DNA of 64,000 bases, from contig AP018318.1 in the NCBI GenBank assembly GCA_003990705.1, forward strand, positions 6,001,001-6,065,000, read 5' to 3'. Position 1 is the stretch's first letter, and the number at the start of each line of letters is the position of its first letter. This document shows positions 26,594-36,363 of this stretch, in pieces. The position numbers and the translations under genes were made by a program. A model generated the notes under the pieces. It saw only the letters and a program-made list of their open reading frames with translations. It was not told where the DNA came from and did not search any database. Source of the stretch: Nostoc sp. HK-01. Lineage in GTDB: Bacteria > Cyanobacteriota > Cyanobacteriia > Cyanobacteriales > Nostocaceae.

Positions 26594-27751
26594 TTAATAT
26601 ATTCCTATCAAAAGGGTAACAAAAGTCTCATGATGCAATCTAGTTTCACCGCCACTGTTTAACGGAGAAATTTCACCATGAGTATAAAAACCACAACCTG
26701 GGATTTCTACTGTCAAAAATTCCTGAGCCAGTTGATATTCTTCAATTGTGCGTGTACCTAGTAATAGCCGACGAGCCGCACAAGAAAAAAATAAAGCTGC
26801 ATCAGGCTGTTTCCCAGGATAATTATTTAAGGCATTTATAATTGATGTTTTCGCAGCACCTAAAATCTCATCTCGACTTGCTTGTGCTATTTGAACACAA
26901 GCATCTGCTGGTACTTCTCCTAAGAAAGTAATGCTACCATTTTCAGGATTATAAATGCTTGGCGCACGCATATAAAATTCTTCAGTTTCTGATTCAAACA
27001 CCGCTAAAGGATATTCACCAGAAGGAGGAAGACCACCTAAATAATGATGATAAAAATCTAATGCTGGTTTGCCATCAATTTCATAGAGAATATTTTGCTC
27101 AACATTGGTAACTTTGCCTTTTCTTCCTAGAGGATGCCAACCACTAGCGACTCCTTGAGAAAATAAGAAATTACCAGAAAATATCAATACAGGAACAGAA
27201 TCACTGAGAATTTCTGTTTGAAAAAATTGATATGTCTTTGCAAATTTCCATTGATCGGCGGTTAATCCACCAAAAATAGGAATATCTTTCCCCAAAGCGA
27301 CTTTCAAGCCTTCAACAATCACCACCCCATCAACTGTTAAACTTTCGGGAAAAGTCAAACATAATTGAGAGAGAGATTGATGTTTAATTTTTGCTTTTGC
27401 TTGTTCTACAGCTTGTTTCGTAGCTAACATTGGGTCTTGGGATAGATTTCTACCCAACCCTGCATAAATTTCAATTTCATCAGCACAAAATAGCATTAAA
27501 GCTAGTGAATCTTGCTGAAACTTTAATAATGAAGAAATTTCGGCATCGCTAGTACCACCAATTAACTCAATTCCAGGAAAAGCCAGCACAATTTCTTGCA
27601 AGATAAGTGCATAATCAAAATCTATTGCCGCAAATAAAATACCAGCTTGAGGACGTTTTTCACCTAAATTATCTTGACATTGCTCGATAACTTCAGTAAT
27701 CGCCGCTAAAGAATCAGGGTCATTACTATGGCCAACTACTACATTCAACAT
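26594..27751 (-). CDS. FIST domain sensory protein
   Basis: 385 residues composed of FIST N (LNVVVGHSNDPDSLAAITEV, AGILFAAIDFDYA, GGTSDAEISS) and FIST C (about 215-370; FYHHYLGGLPPSGEYPLAVF, ALFFSCAARRLLLGTR, IPGCGFYTHGEISPL). FIST domains bind small ligands, perhaps amino acids, and are usually fused to signalling outputs. Here the output is the next gene, a kinase lacking its own sensor. It is cytoplasmic and has no membrane segment. Confidence 0.9.
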   Translation of the reverse strand: MLNVVVGHSNDPDSLAAITEVIEQCQDNLGEKRPQAGILFAAIDFDYALILQEIVLAFPGIELIGGTSDAEISSLLKFQQDSLALMLFCADEIEIYAGLGRNLSQDPMLATKQAVEQAKAKIKHQSLSQLCLTFPESLTVDGVVIVEGLKVALGKDIPIFGGLTADQWKFAKTYQFFQTEILSDSVPVLIFSGNFLFSQGVASGWHPLGRKGKVTNVEQNILYEIDGKPALDFYHHYLGGLPPSGEYPLAVFESETEEFYMRAPSIYNPENGSITFLGEVPADACVQIAQASRDEILGAAKTSIINALNNYPGKQPDAALFFSCAARRLLLGTRTIEEYQLAQEFLTVEIPGCGFYTHGEISPLNSGGETRLHHETFVTLLIGIY

Positions 27752-27865
27752 ATATATATCTGGTCTGGAAGTTTTCTACCGTGAATTTATTATTCCCAAA
27801 CCAGATTGCTTTTATAATGCCGACTATAAATTTATTGGTGATGAGATAAGCATTCTTTCGCTATC

Positions 27866-28516
27866 TTATCTATAAATAACTTCGCCTACTCTTTGTCCTA
27901 CAATTGCTGGGTGAGCAACTGTTAATGTCATCTGTTCAAAACGCCCAGTTAAAAAAGCCTGACCTAAACCTAGACTCGCAAAAGGACTGTCTGTAGGAAC
28001 TTCTAATTGGGAACTAATCAAACCCAACCGCGCTTCACATTCAGCCGAAAATTTGAGTAACTCCACACCCTTAACACTGAAGGTGGAACCAGTCAGCCTT
28101 TGTCGCCAAGCTAAACTTTGCTGACTATAATTCAGAGTACACAAATTGCGATCGCCCTGACTCACCCTCACCCGCTGATCATTTTCCCACGTAAAATCGG
28201 CCAATTCTTTCGGGAGTCCCCAAATTTCTCGCCCACCAGCCACAGAATCAACGTTATCTACATAAATGTGCGAAATCCAAGCACCAATTTTATTTTGATA
28301 ACTAACCACGGCAGGAGCAACAATTAACTCACTGTACTCCAATACAGAGCCTTCCCCGTAATTGGATAAATACACGCAGCCGAGAGTTTTACCCGGCCAG
28401 ACAGAAAAAATTTGCAATTCCGTCGGAATCAGGGAGCGTACTTGGTTAATATTTACCAGATGTAAAGAGGCGATCGCTTTGCCGCAAAGTGTCCAAGGCG
28501 TTGCAGGATATGACAT
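27866..28516 (-). CDS. Acetoacetate decarboxylase-like protein
   Basis: 216 residues matching the acetoacetate decarboxylase superfamily. Visible parts are VRSLIPTELQIFSVWPGKT, YSELIVAPAVVSYQNKIGAW, ISHIYVDNVDSVAGGREIWG and LPKELADFTWE. The usual Schiff-base lysine would be in the GREIWGLPKELA stretch. Cyanobacterial members are of unknown substrate. A short repeat ('acctgtaacctgtaacctata') lies just upstream of its start, between it and the dnaK terminator. Confidence 0.75.
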   Translation of the reverse strand: MSYPATPWTLCGKAIASLHLVNINQVRSLIPTELQIFSVWPGKTLGCVYLSNYGEGSVLEYSELIVAPAVVSYQNKIGAWISHIYVDNVDSVAGGREIWGLPKELADFTWENDQRVRVSQGDRNLCTLNYSQQSLAWRQRLTGSTFSVKGVELLKFSAECEARLGLISSQLEVPTDSPFASLGLGQAFLTGRFEQMTLTVAHPAIVGQRVGEVIYR

Positions 28517-28563
28517 ATTAACCTATCACCTGTAACCTGTAACCTATATACCAAATCCCCACA

Positions 28564-28600
28564 TAAAAAAAATCCCCACCCAGGTGAATACCTAGATGGG
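28564..28600 (-). terminator. Rho-independent terminator of dnaK
   Basis: On the - strand the stem CCCATCTAGGT / ACCTGGGTGGG (two G-U pairs) with loop ATTC is followed by ATTTTTTTTA. It lies about 50 bp downstream of the dnaK stop codon. Confidence 0.85.
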
Positions 28601-28647
28601 AAATATTGAGTAGGGAATTTCTCACCTTCCCTACAACATTGGAGGAA

Positions 28648-30555
28648 TTATTTGCTTTCAGTAAAATCTGCGTCAATTACATCATCACCGCTACCAGACG
28701 AAGTAGAAGAACCGCCACCACCATCTTGAGGTTCAGCGCCAGGTGCAGCACCGCCAGCTTGTTGATAGATATTGCTACCAACTGCGAATAGTGCTTGTTG
28801 CAATTCTGGCATTAGCTTGGCGATTTGCTCATCATCCTCTTTAGCAACAGCTTCCCGCAGGTCTTTTATCAAACCTTCTACTTTGGTTTTGTCAGCCGCA
28901 GGTACTTTATCGCCTAATTCTTGCAGCTGCTTTTCAGCTTGGTACGCCAAGGAATCAGCTTGGTTCTTACGTTCAATTTTTTCACGGCGCTCTTTGTCAG
29001 AGGAAGCATTTTGTTCTGCTTCGCGTACCATCCGGTCAACATCATTTTTATCTAAGGTAGAAGCACCAGTAATGCTGATGGATTGTTCCTTACCAGTACC
29101 TTTGTCCTTAGCCGTAACGTTGAGGATACCGTTAGCGTCAATGTCGAATACTACTTCGATTTGAGGTACGCCACGGGGCGCAGGAGGAATACCATCAAGA
29201 CGGAAGGTTCCCAAACTCTTGTTATCGTTAGCAAATTCCCGTTCACCTTGGAGGACGTGAATTTCTACGTTGGTTTGACCATCAACAGCAGTAGAGAATA
29301 CTTCGGATTTTTTGGTAGGAATTGTTGTGTTACGAGGAATAATCTTAGTCATTACACCACCCAAGGTTTCTACACCCAAGGACAATGGTGTTACGTCTAA
29401 CAATAGAATACCTGTAACATCACCAGCCAACACACCTGCTTGAATTGCCGCACCAACGGCTACTACTTCATCAGGGTTAACAGTTTGGTTAGGCTCTCTA
29501 CCCAAAATCCGTTTCACTAACTCTTGGACGGCGGGAATACGGGTGGAACCACCAACCAGTACTACTTCATCGATATCATTTTTGCTTAACTTGGCATCAC
29601 GCAACGCATTCTCCACTGGAATCCGAGAACGGTCAATCAAGTCAGAGCAAAGTTCTTCAAACTTAGCGCGAGTCAGCGTCATATCCAGGTGCTTAGGCCC
29701 GTCCTGGGTAGCGGTGATGAACGGTAAGTTAATTTCTGCTTGGGTAACGCTAGAAAGCTCAATTTTGGCTTTTTCTGCCGCTTCTGTTAAACGTTGCAGT
29801 GCTTGTCTGTCTTTACGGAGATCAATACCTTCGTCTTTGCGGAACTGTTCAGCTAAGAAATCAACGATTTTTTTATCAAAGTCGTCACCACCGAGGTGGG
29901 TATCACCAGAAGTTGCTAATACTTCAAATACGCCGTCGCCAACTTCCAATACAGATACGTCAAATGTACCACCACCTAAGTCAAATACCAGGATGGTTTC
30001 GTTGCTCTTTTTATCAAAGCCATAAGCCAGAGAAGCAGCTGTCGGTTCGTTGATAATCCGCAGAACTTCAATCCCGGCGATTTTACCAGCGTCCTTTGTG
30101 GCTTGGCGTTGGGAGTCGTTGAAGTATGCAGGGACGGTAATTACTGCTTGAGTGACAGTTTCACCTAAATATTTGCTTGCGTCTTCCACTAATTTGCGGA
30201 GAACTTTTGCCGAAATTTCTTCTGGAGCAAACTGCTTGCCAGCACCAGGAGAATCTAGCTTGACGTTACCACTGCTGCTGAGGACTTTATAAGAAACTTC
30301 GGTTGCTTCATTAGTCACTTCGTCATAGCGACGACCGATAAAGCGCTTCACCGAGTAGAAGGTATTTTCAGGGTTCATCACCGCTTGGCGCTTGGCAATT
30401 TGCCCTACCAAGGTGTCGCCATTTTTGGCAAATGCTACTACTGATGGTGTTGTCCGAAAACCTTCCGCATTAGCAATAACCGTGGGTTTGCCACCTTCCA
30501 TCACTGCGACGCAGGAGTTAGTTGTACCTAAGTCAATTCCAACTACTTTTGCCAT
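28648..30555 (-). CDS. dnaK: Chaperone DnaK (Hsp70)
   Basis: A 635-residue cytoplasmic ATP-dependent chaperone. The N-terminal ATPase carries [34 protein letters not shown] and [12 protein letters not shown]. The substrate-binding domain holds [13 protein letters not shown]. The lid is followed by a Gly/Ser-rich tail ending DADFTESK. Length is normal. No CIRCE element (TTAGCACTC dyad) is seen upstream. Cyanobacteria carry several dnaK genes; this form resembles the DnaK2-like housekeeping type, which is an inference. A frameshifted small gene ends 22 bp upstream. Confidence 0.96.
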   Translation of the reverse strand: MAKVVGIDLGTTNSCVAVMEGGKPTVIANAEGFRTTPSVVAFAKNGDTLVGQIAKRQAVMNPENTFYSVKRFIGRRYDEVTNEATEVSYKVLSSSGNVKLDSPGAGKQFAPEEISAKVLRKLVEDASKYLGETVTQAVITVPAYFNDSQRQATKDAGKIAGIEVLRIINEPTAASLAYGFDKKSNETILVFDLGGGTFDVSVLEVGDGVFEVLATSGDTHLGGDDFDKKIVDFLAEQFRKDEGIDLRKDRQALQRLTEAAEKAKIELSSVTQAEINLPFITATQDGPKHLDMTLTRAKFEELCSDLIDRSRIPVENALRDAKLSKNDIDEVVLVGGSTRIPAVQELVKRILGREPNQTVNPDEVVAVGAAIQAGVLAGDVTGILLLDVTPLSLGVETLGGVMTKIIPRNTTIPTKKSEVFSTAVDGQTNVEIHVLQGEREFANDNKSLGTFRLDGIPPAPRGVPQIEVVFDIDANGILNVTAKDKGTGKEQSISITGASTLDKNDVDRMVREAEQNASSDKERREKIERKNQADSLAYQAEKQLQELGDKVPAADKTKVEGLIKDLREAVAKEDDEQIAKLMPELQQALFAVGSNIYQQAGGAAPGAEPQDGGGGSSTSSGSGDDVIDADFTESK

Positions 30556-30577
30556 TTTATGTGCTGGCTCCGTATAA

Positions 30578-30797
30578 CTACAAATGAATGAATGGGAATA
30601 TAAGGACTAAATCTTGAACCAACTGGTTTATGAAAGCAGTTACTTCAGCATCAATGACCTTTAGCTCGGTGTTGTTGGGGTTATAGCCCCAAGTTCTGCT
30701 GATATATATACTGAGCTTGTATAGCCAGTCCATGAAGGGTGGTTTCCCGAACCTTATCTGGGACGGTTAATTTTAAAGTTTTGTTTAGTTGGTTCAT
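30578..30797 (-). pseudogene. Frameshifted small gene immediately upstream of dnaK
   Basis: From ATG at 30797 the - strand encodes MNQLNKTLKLTVPDKVRETT and on to AIQAQYIYQQNLG, then stops (TAA at 30681). Skipping one G in the GGGG run lets the frame continue as YNPNNTELKVIDAEVTAFIN and [10 protein letters not shown], to TAG at 30578. Both halves look like real protein, giving about 73 codons in total. The G-run lies in a perfect 6-bp hairpin (30675-30692, TTGGGG/CCCCAA). Either this is a recent pseudogene, a sequencing error or a programmed shift. The family is not recognised. Confidence 0.5.
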
Positions 30798-31041
30798 GGA
30801 TTAATTTGCTTTCACTTCGTCTAATTTATGAGAATTAATACATTGAGTAATTAGGGTGAACCGTAATCACCATGTGGTGTTTGCCGTCTTTAAACAACAT
30901 TAACTCCAGAGATATAGAGAATAAATTAGCTATAAAAGGAGTCTGTGCTTGATAAATTCAGTTAAAACGCGGATACTTACACTTACTCAAGGGTAGATTT
31001 TGTAGCGTTTGTGTATTAAAAATGTAATTAAAAAACTATTT

Positions 31042-32034
31042 ATGCGTCGTGCCTCTGGATGTTTATTTGGGTTAGCCTTTGGTGATGCCTTGGGCGCTGC
31101 TACAGAATTTTTAAATGTGAAAGAAATTTGTCGTCGCTTTCCGCCAAATGGGCCGCAAGAAATTGTTGGTAATCCTGCACGCGTTACAGATGACACACAA
31201 ATGACATTAGCAGTAGGGCAAGCCCTGATTGAGGTTGGTGTCGCAAACTTGAGTTTGCCTAATTTAGAACCTGTTCTCAGACGTACTTTTGTTGAGTGGT
31301 TACACAGTCCAGACAATAATCGCGCTCCTGGGATGACTTGCTTACAGGCTTGTGAATATTTGGAATCAGGTCTGCCTTGGCAACAAGCAACTAGACCCAA
31401 CTCCAAAGGCTGTGGTGCAAATATGCGTGTTGTGCCTGTAGGTTTGTTGCCCACAGATGATAAAACGCGTGCGGCAGTTGCTCAATTTCAAGCAGCATTA
31501 ACTCATGGTCATCCTACTGCCCTCGCTGCTTCAGATTTAACCGCAGCAGCAATTACTTATCTTGTCAAGGGTGGCGAACCACAAAAATTGCCGACTCAAT
31601 TACGCAACTATGCTCTAACTCAGCGATCGGTTTATCATGCTGATTGGCTGGATTATTTATGGCAACGTCCAGGCATTCAGACACCAGAAGAATTTATTAG
31701 TCGTGGCTGGGATGAGTGTTTAGCAGTACTCGACCGTCTTGATGCAGCATTAGTCAACCCCAACCGCGACATTGACCCCTGTTTAGCCATAGGTGAAGGT
31801 TGGGTGGCAGAAGAAGCCTTAGCTACAGGTCTATTATGCTTTTTGTTATTTCCAGAGGCACCTTTAGCGGCTTTGCGACGTGCTGCACTCACATCTGGTG
31901 ATTCTGATTCCATTGCTTGTTTAGCAGGTGCTTTTGCTGGAGCATATTTAGGAATGGCAGTATGGCTAGAAGATTGGGTAGTTCGGATTGAATACCGCGA
32001 CCAATTGGCGGCCTTGTGCAAAGTTTGGGATTAA
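31042..32034 (+). CDS. ADP-ribosylglycohydrolase (DraG-like)
   Basis: 330 residues. The start MRRASGCLFGLAFGDALGAA at 31042 is chosen because the family fold begins at once; an in-frame TTG at 31009 is less likely. The dinuclear metal site is visible as TDDTQM (T49-D50-D51) and the C-terminal SGDSDSIACLAGAFAGAYLG. The family removes ADP-ribose from proteins or small molecules. In some diazotrophs DraG reactivates nitrogenase, but no DraT partner is in the window, so the substrate remains open. It is convergent with the HlyD gene. Confidence 0.85.
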   Translation: MRRASGCLFGLAFGDALGAATEFLNVKEICRRFPPNGPQEIVGNPARVTDDTQMTLAVGQALIEVGVANLSLPNLEPVLRRTFVEWLHSPDNNRAPGMTCLQACEYLESGLPWQQATRPNSKGCGANMRVVPVGLLPTDDKTRAAVAQFQAALTHGHPTALAASDLTAAAITYLVKGGEPQKLPTQLRNYALTQRSVYHADWLDYLWQRPGIQTPEEFISRGWDECLAVLDRLDAALVNPNRDIDPCLAIGEGWVAEEALATGLLCFLLFPEAPLAALRRAALTSGDSDSIACLAGAFAGAYLGMAVWLEDWVVRIEYRDQLAALCKVWD

Positions 32035-32143
32035 CAGTTATGGCAGGAGGCAGAAGGAAAAGTCTTACTATTCATGGCATTCAAGCTTTCAAGTTGTCCT
32101 AACATATCTGACTACCGCTATATAAATTATTTTTGGATAACAA

Positions 32144-32174
32144 GATCCCCGACTTTTTTAAAAAGTCGGGGATC
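32144..32174. repeat. Perfect dyad GATCCCCGACTTTTT / AAAAAGTCGGGGATC
   Basis: A 31-bp palindrome with a single-base centre sits between two convergent genes, the DraG-like and HlyD-like ones. It can serve as a bidirectional terminator. Near copies occur at 23491 and 39235, and a decayed one near 47101. Confidence 0.9.
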
Positions 32175-32207
32175 TGAGCCTCTCGATTTTTACAATCCAA
32201 AATTGTC

Positions 32208-33704
32208 TTACCTGACAGAAAAAGCTTCGCTAAATCTGCGAGTTACAGGTTCGACAATGAAAGTTAAAATTGATTTCTTGCGAGTGACAATTTCTCCCGT
32301 AGCAACCATACCCGGAGTAAATACTACTTCTTTACCCCGCACATTTAGGGAATGTTGATTCATTTGAACTCTGGTGGGGAAAACTAACCCTAATTCTTTA
32401 TCAACTACGGCATTTGGGCTAACTTGTGCTACTGTGCCAGCAATAGTACCGAATTCCTGGAAAGGAAAAGTAGTCATTTTTATTTTTACCTTCATCCCTG
32501 GACGAATGAAACCAATATCGCGGTTGAGAACTTTCACCTCTAGTTGTAATTCTTCTCCATCCGGCAAGATAGATAGTAATTCTTCCCCTGATTGTACGGG
32601 GCCTTTGGTTGCCTTAATTCTATAGATTGTGCCAGCAACTGGAGCTTTGATGGTTTCTCCTTCTTGTTGCTTTTTCGCTTGGGCTAATTGACCGGAGACG
32701 GTGGTTAATTCTTCTTTACGCTTATTCATTTGAGTCAAAATTTCGCTTTGACGCTCAGATGATAATCGTTGTACTTGATTCCGCGCGGCTTGAAAAGCTT
32801 GTTCTGCTTGGCGAATTTCTTGGCCTTGAGCTGCAATATCTTTTGCTAAAGATAAGACTCGATCTTGCGCTTCGGCAACTTTATTGTTGGCGTTAGTCAC
32901 TTCATCTTCTGATCTGGTGACATCGGTATTCGCACGATTTAATCGTTCTTGAGCTTCTAAGTAATCAACTCTGGGGACAGCACCAGGAGTAATCAAGGTG
33001 CGGAGTTTTTCTTCTCTATTTTGAGCGATCGCTAATGCTTCTTTGACTCTTTCGCGGATACTTTTAGCATTAGCTAAGTTGGCTTGGGAATTGACTAAGG
33101 AACTTTTGGCTGTATCCAAATTTTCTCGCAAGCGAGCCAAGCGCACTTTTGCTTGGTCAAGAAGGGCGCGTTGGCGATTTGCTTCGGCTTCTGTGGCTGC
33201 TTGGCGGGCTTGATAATCACCTAAACGCGCAGTTAAAAGTTCATCTTGGAGTTTTTCACCAGTACTTTTACCGCCGATGCGTTCTACATCCAAACGGTCT
33301 AAGTCATCCTTAATTAACTTGGTAGATTCTGAAAGGCGGTTTACGTCTGTTTTTTGGAAATCGGGGTCGCGTTGAATTAACACTTGATTTTTAGTCACGC
33401 GATCGCCTTCTCTGACTTTCACCGCTAGAATCATGCCATTCCCTAAAGATGTCACTGGTCTAACTTGAGTCGAAGCAATGAGTTCTCCTTGGGCGATCGC
33501 CACTTCGTCAATTTCGGAGAAATGCGCCCAGGTGATCGTCCCAAATAAAGCTACACTGATAGTCCCTGCTAACAATCTTGTATAAAGCGGTGGCAATTCT
33601 TGAACTGCCTTACCTAATTCATAAGACAGTTGATCCTCTGGTTTAGCGAATCGCTGTTTTGTCTGACGCGCTTGAGCAGCATTAGCAACTAGGGGAGAGG
33701 TCAT
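32208..33704 (-). CDS. HlyD-family membrane fusion (periplasmic adaptor) protein
   Basis: 498 residues. A cytoplasmic N-terminus is followed by one transmembrane helix (~44-62, LAGTISVALFGTITWAH), a split lipoyl/beta-barrel domain (GELIASTQVRPVTSLGNGMI and APVAGTIYRIKATKGPVQSG) and a very long coiled-coil hairpin (~120-330). Such adaptors link an inner-membrane ABC exporter to TolC. No exporter gene is adjacent, so its partner is elsewhere. It is a different subfamily from the DevB-like protein at 43823. Confidence 0.85.
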   Translation of the reverse strand: MTSPLVANAAQARQTKQRFAKPEDQLSYELGKAVQELPPLYTRLLAGTISVALFGTITWAHFSEIDEVAIAQGELIASTQVRPVTSLGNGMILAVKVREGDRVTKNQVLIQRDPDFQKTDVNRLSESTKLIKDDLDRLDVERIGGKSTGEKLQDELLTARLGDYQARQAATEAEANRQRALLDQAKVRLARLRENLDTAKSSLVNSQANLANAKSIRERVKEALAIAQNREEKLRTLITPGAVPRVDYLEAQERLNRANTDVTRSEDEVTNANNKVAEAQDRVLSLAKDIAAQGQEIRQAEQAFQAARNQVQRLSSERQSEILTQMNKRKEELTTVSGQLAQAKKQQEGETIKAPVAGTIYRIKATKGPVQSGEELLSILPDGEELQLEVKVLNRDIGFIRPGMKVKIKMTTFPFQEFGTIAGTVAQVSPNAVVDKELGLVFPTRVQMNQHSLNVRGKEVVFTPGMVATGEIVTRKKSILTFIVEPVTRRFSEAFSVR

Positions 33705-33792
33705 AAAATCTTCATGTTATTGGTTCTTTGTCATTTGTCCTGAGTCATTAGCCATATTTCCGGATGCTCATGACTCAGGACTGATATTCACT

Positions 33793-34668
33793 TCAAACTG
33801 CTAAATAGCGTCGTAAAAAACTTTCTAAAGTTTCTAAGGGAAAATTGAAAATTCTCTCTAAGTTGGCTATTTCCTCTTTTTTACAGAAAAATTCATTAGA
33901 TAGCAATGTTTGATAAGTCCCCAAAGCTTTTTGTGTTTGCGGATTTAACAAACCGATAACATTTCTTAATCCATCAAGTATAAATACTGGCGGGTTAATG
34001 ACTATTGGCGGTTTGTTAAAAATCCGCCCAAATATGCGCGGAATATCTTCTCGTTGCAAAATTTCTGGCCCCCCAACTGGCAATATTTGGTTACGCGCCT
34101 CTGCAACTTTTACAGAATCTACTATCATTCTTGCCAAATCGTCTGTACTGACAATGGAGCTACGGTTTTGGCGATCGCCAATTAGTAAATATAACCCTGT
34201 GTCTCGAAACTGTTCCGCCAGCGGCAGCAAATTTGATGCTAGTCCAGATGGGCGGAAAATTGTGTAATTTAAGCCACTATCTACCAAATATTGTTCTACT
34301 GCCCGTTTAGCTTTAAATACAGGTGCATCTTCATAACCGCGATCAACTCCCAAGACAGAAACAAAGACAAAATGCTCGACTTGATTTGCTTTTGCTTGGT
34401 CAATTAGTTCGATATTGGCGCGATAGTCAAGGGATAAAGCATCACCACCAGAACCGTGAGCGCTGATAATATATTTGACACCTTGAGTAGCTTTTTCTAT
34501 ATCTCTTGCTTCGCGTAAATCACCAATGAAGATTTCTGCACCTCGGTGTTCTAACTCGCTATAACGCGAGGTGAGACGCACAAACGCCCTCACGCATTGT
34601 TCTTGCTGGCGTAGCAGTCGCACAACACGACGACCGATTCCTCCCGTTGCTCCTGTTACTAAAAACAT
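33793..34668 (-). CDS. NmrA-like NAD(P)-binding reductase (atypical SDR)
   Basis: 291 residues with the Rossmann motif VTGATGGIGRRVVRLL at the N-terminus, GDLREARDIEKATQGVKYII (~50) and YTIFRPSGLASNLLPLAEQF (~135). It resembles the atypical SDR/NmrA group that includes the photosystem assembly factor Ycf39, but the substrate cannot be assigned. It lacks the classic YxxxK. It is followed by 88 bp and then the HlyD gene on the same strand. Confidence 0.75.
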   Translation of the reverse strand: MFLVTGATGGIGRRVVRLLRQQEQCVRAFVRLTSRYSELEHRGAEIFIGDLREARDIEKATQGVKYIISAHGSGGDALSLDYRANIELIDQAKANQVEHFVFVSVLGVDRGYEDAPVFKAKRAVEQYLVDSGLNYTIFRPSGLASNLLPLAEQFRDTGLYLLIGDRQNRSSIVSTDDLARMIVDSVKVAEARNQILPVGGPEILQREDIPRIFGRIFNKPPIVINPPVFILDGLRNVIGLLNPQTQKALGTYQTLLSNEFFCKKEEIANLERIFNFPLETLESFLRRYLAV

Positions 34669-34742
34669 ATAAATACCTAAAATTAATATACTTAGAGTCT
34701 ACTGATTGATTCTCGAACATCAAGTATGAGCATATTTGTATA

Positions 34743-34895
34743 TTAACTAGGACTTACGCCACGAGATAATAAATCATCGATTTTAGCGATCGCTCTTGCT
34801 CCAACGATTGAGTAAATCAATGTTACTGCACTTTCTTTTGCTTCAATGCTCCGGACAAAATTAGGCAGAATAAGGCCATGCGTTCGTAAGTATAG
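34743..34895 (-). pseudogene. Possible gene remnant next to the insertion sequence
   Basis: On the - strand a frame without start codon reads LPNFVRSIEAKESAVTLIYS, then IVGARAIAKIDDLLSRGVSPS and stop. The composition is protein-like and includes a HIP1 site. The frame is closed by a TAG just inside the flank of the insertion sequence. It may be the tail of a decayed gene. Confidence 0.3.
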
Positions 34896-34919
34896 CTATA
34901 GCCATAAAGATTAGGACTT

Positions 34920-36257
34920 CAAGGGGCGACAATCGCCTCTAAATCAGGACAGATAAAGGTTTGGGAGGCACAGACTCCTTGAAAAAATTAGATGCTTATT
35001 GAGAATGAACTGTATAGGGGTAGTAGACTCTTCTGTGGAGATCAGTTTCGTGGTAAAAAAGAACGGTCTCGTAATTTGACCAAGACCGTCGTCATAATGC
35101 TGGCATCATTCTACCAAAACTTCTTAGAAAAATACCTAAATAAAGCACAGCTAATCACTCTGAAGATGTTGGTGTGGTTGTTACAAAATCAGAAACAGGT
35201 CAGGATAGAAAGATTAGCAGCAACACTACCTTTACCTATACAACAAAATAGTCGTAGGCGGCATTTACAAAGGTTTTTAACACTAAATGCTTTGAGTGTA
35301 GTCTTGTTGTGGTTCCCTATCATTGAAGCAATAATTAACCAAAATTTTAAAGTAGGGTCACAGTTAACAATTGCGATGGATAGAACACAGTGGAAAGAAA
35401 ATAATATATTGATGGTAAGTGTGATTTACCAAAAAAGAGCATGGCCAATATATTGGTGCTTATTAGAAAAAGATGGTAGCAGTAACTTAGAAGAACAGCA
35501 AAAAGTATTCCGCCCAGTAATCCGTTTATTAAAAAAGTATAAATTAGTGATTATCGGGGATAGAGAATTTCATAGCGTAGAACTGGCGCATTGGCTCCAC
35601 AAGCAGAACCAGAGTTTTGTATTTCGTCAAAAAAAGGATACGACTTTTCAAGAAAAAAGACAAAAATTTCAGTCTTTAAGTAGCATTGAGATTTACCCTG
35701 GTATTCGTCAATTTTATCCCAATGTTAAGTTGACTCAGAAAAAAGGTTTTGGTCGGTTTAATTTAGCAGTCTACTGGAAAAGAAAGTATAGAAGTAAACA
35801 AGAAAAGGAAGCTTGGTATTTATTAACTAATTTGCCTGATTTAAATACTGCCCTCAAAATATATACTCAACGCTTTGGGATTGAAGCCATGTTCAAAGAT
35901 TGTAAAACTGGCGGTTACAATTTGGAAAGTTCTCAAGCTAATCCTGATAGACTTGTACGTTTAATATTCTTAATTGCTTTAGCTATGACCAGTGCTTGGT
36001 TACATGGACAAAGGACTAAATTTCAAAAACAAGAATCATATATTTGTCGTAGCCAAGAAAAAAATAGAAATGAGAAACGTCACAGTAATTTCTGGATAGG
36101 TTTATATGGTCAAAATTGGATAGTTGCTTGGCATGAGTGTCAAGCATGGGTCGAGGAACTGGCCGGTTTCAGTCGCAATAAGCAAGCATATTATCAGCGA
36201 GGTTTAAGGGCTATGAAGCTTATACAGCAAGCTCTTTAACTGGCTTGTCGCCCCTTG
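34920..36257 (+). mobile_element. IS4-type insertion sequence, 1338 bp
   Basis: Terminal inverted repeats CAAGGGGCGACAA (34920-34932) and TTGTCGCCCCTTG (36245-36257) are perfect over 13 bp. They are flanked by a 13-bp direct repeat 'aagattaggactt' (34907-34919 and 36258-36270), the likely target duplication. The flanks also extend the inverted repeat by CTT/AAG, so the exact edge is uncertain by 3 bp. A hairpin ACGGTCT/AGACCGT (35063-35089) lies just upstream of the transposase start, as in other IS elements that block read-through expression. Intact ends and gene suggest recent activity. Confidence 0.88.
35097..36239 (+). CDS. IS4-family transposase
   Basis: 380 residues from MLASFYQNFLEKYLNKAQ. 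An in-frame ATG at 34992 would add 35 residues and read through the hairpin. The DDE core is visible: TIAMDRTQWKENN (first D), VIIGDREFHS (second D) and YTQRFGIEAMFKDCKTGGYN (the Y-(2)-R-(3)-E-(6)-K type signature of IS4). The gene is uninterrupted. Confidence 0.9.
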   Translation: MLASFYQNFLEKYLNKAQLITLKMLVWLLQNQKQVRIERLAATLPLPIQQNSRRRHLQRFLTLNALSVVLLWFPIIEAIINQNFKVGSQLTIAMDRTQWKENNILMVSVIYQKRAWPIYWCLLEKDGSSNLEEQQKVFRPVIRLLKKYKLVIIGDREFHSVELAHWLHKQNQSFVFRQKKDTTFQEKRQKFQSLSSIEIYPGIRQFYPNVKLTQKKGFGRFNLAVYWKRKYRSKQEKEAWYLLTNLPDLNTALKIYTQRFGIEAMFKDCKTGGYNLESSQANPDRLVRLIFLIALAMTSAWLHGQRTKFQKQESYICRSQEKNRNEKRHSNFWIGLYGQNWIVAWHECQAWVEELAGFSRNKQAYYQRGLRAMKLIQQAL

Positions 36258-36263
36258 AAGATT

Positions 36264-36300
36264 AGGACTTACGCACACACTATTGTTCTGCATAAGTCCT
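36264..36300. repeat. Dyad AGGACTTACGCA / TGCATAAGTCCT at the insertion target
   Basis: An inverted repeat with one mismatch lies immediately right of the insertion sequence and overlaps its direct repeat. A related 'aggacttacgcca' lies at 34749. The insertion may have chosen or split such an element. Confidence 0.6.
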
Positions 36301-36363
36301 GATGATTTGGGATTGCTGTAATTTTTAGCTAACTTGGGCGATCGCTCATCATCTCCGGTCAAG

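Noticed and set aside
30556-30800. CIRCE heat-shock operator upstream of dnaK
   Set aside because: No TTAGCACTC-N9-GAGTGCTAA dyad is present; the only strong hairpin is the short TTGGGG/CCCCAA one within the frameshifted gene.
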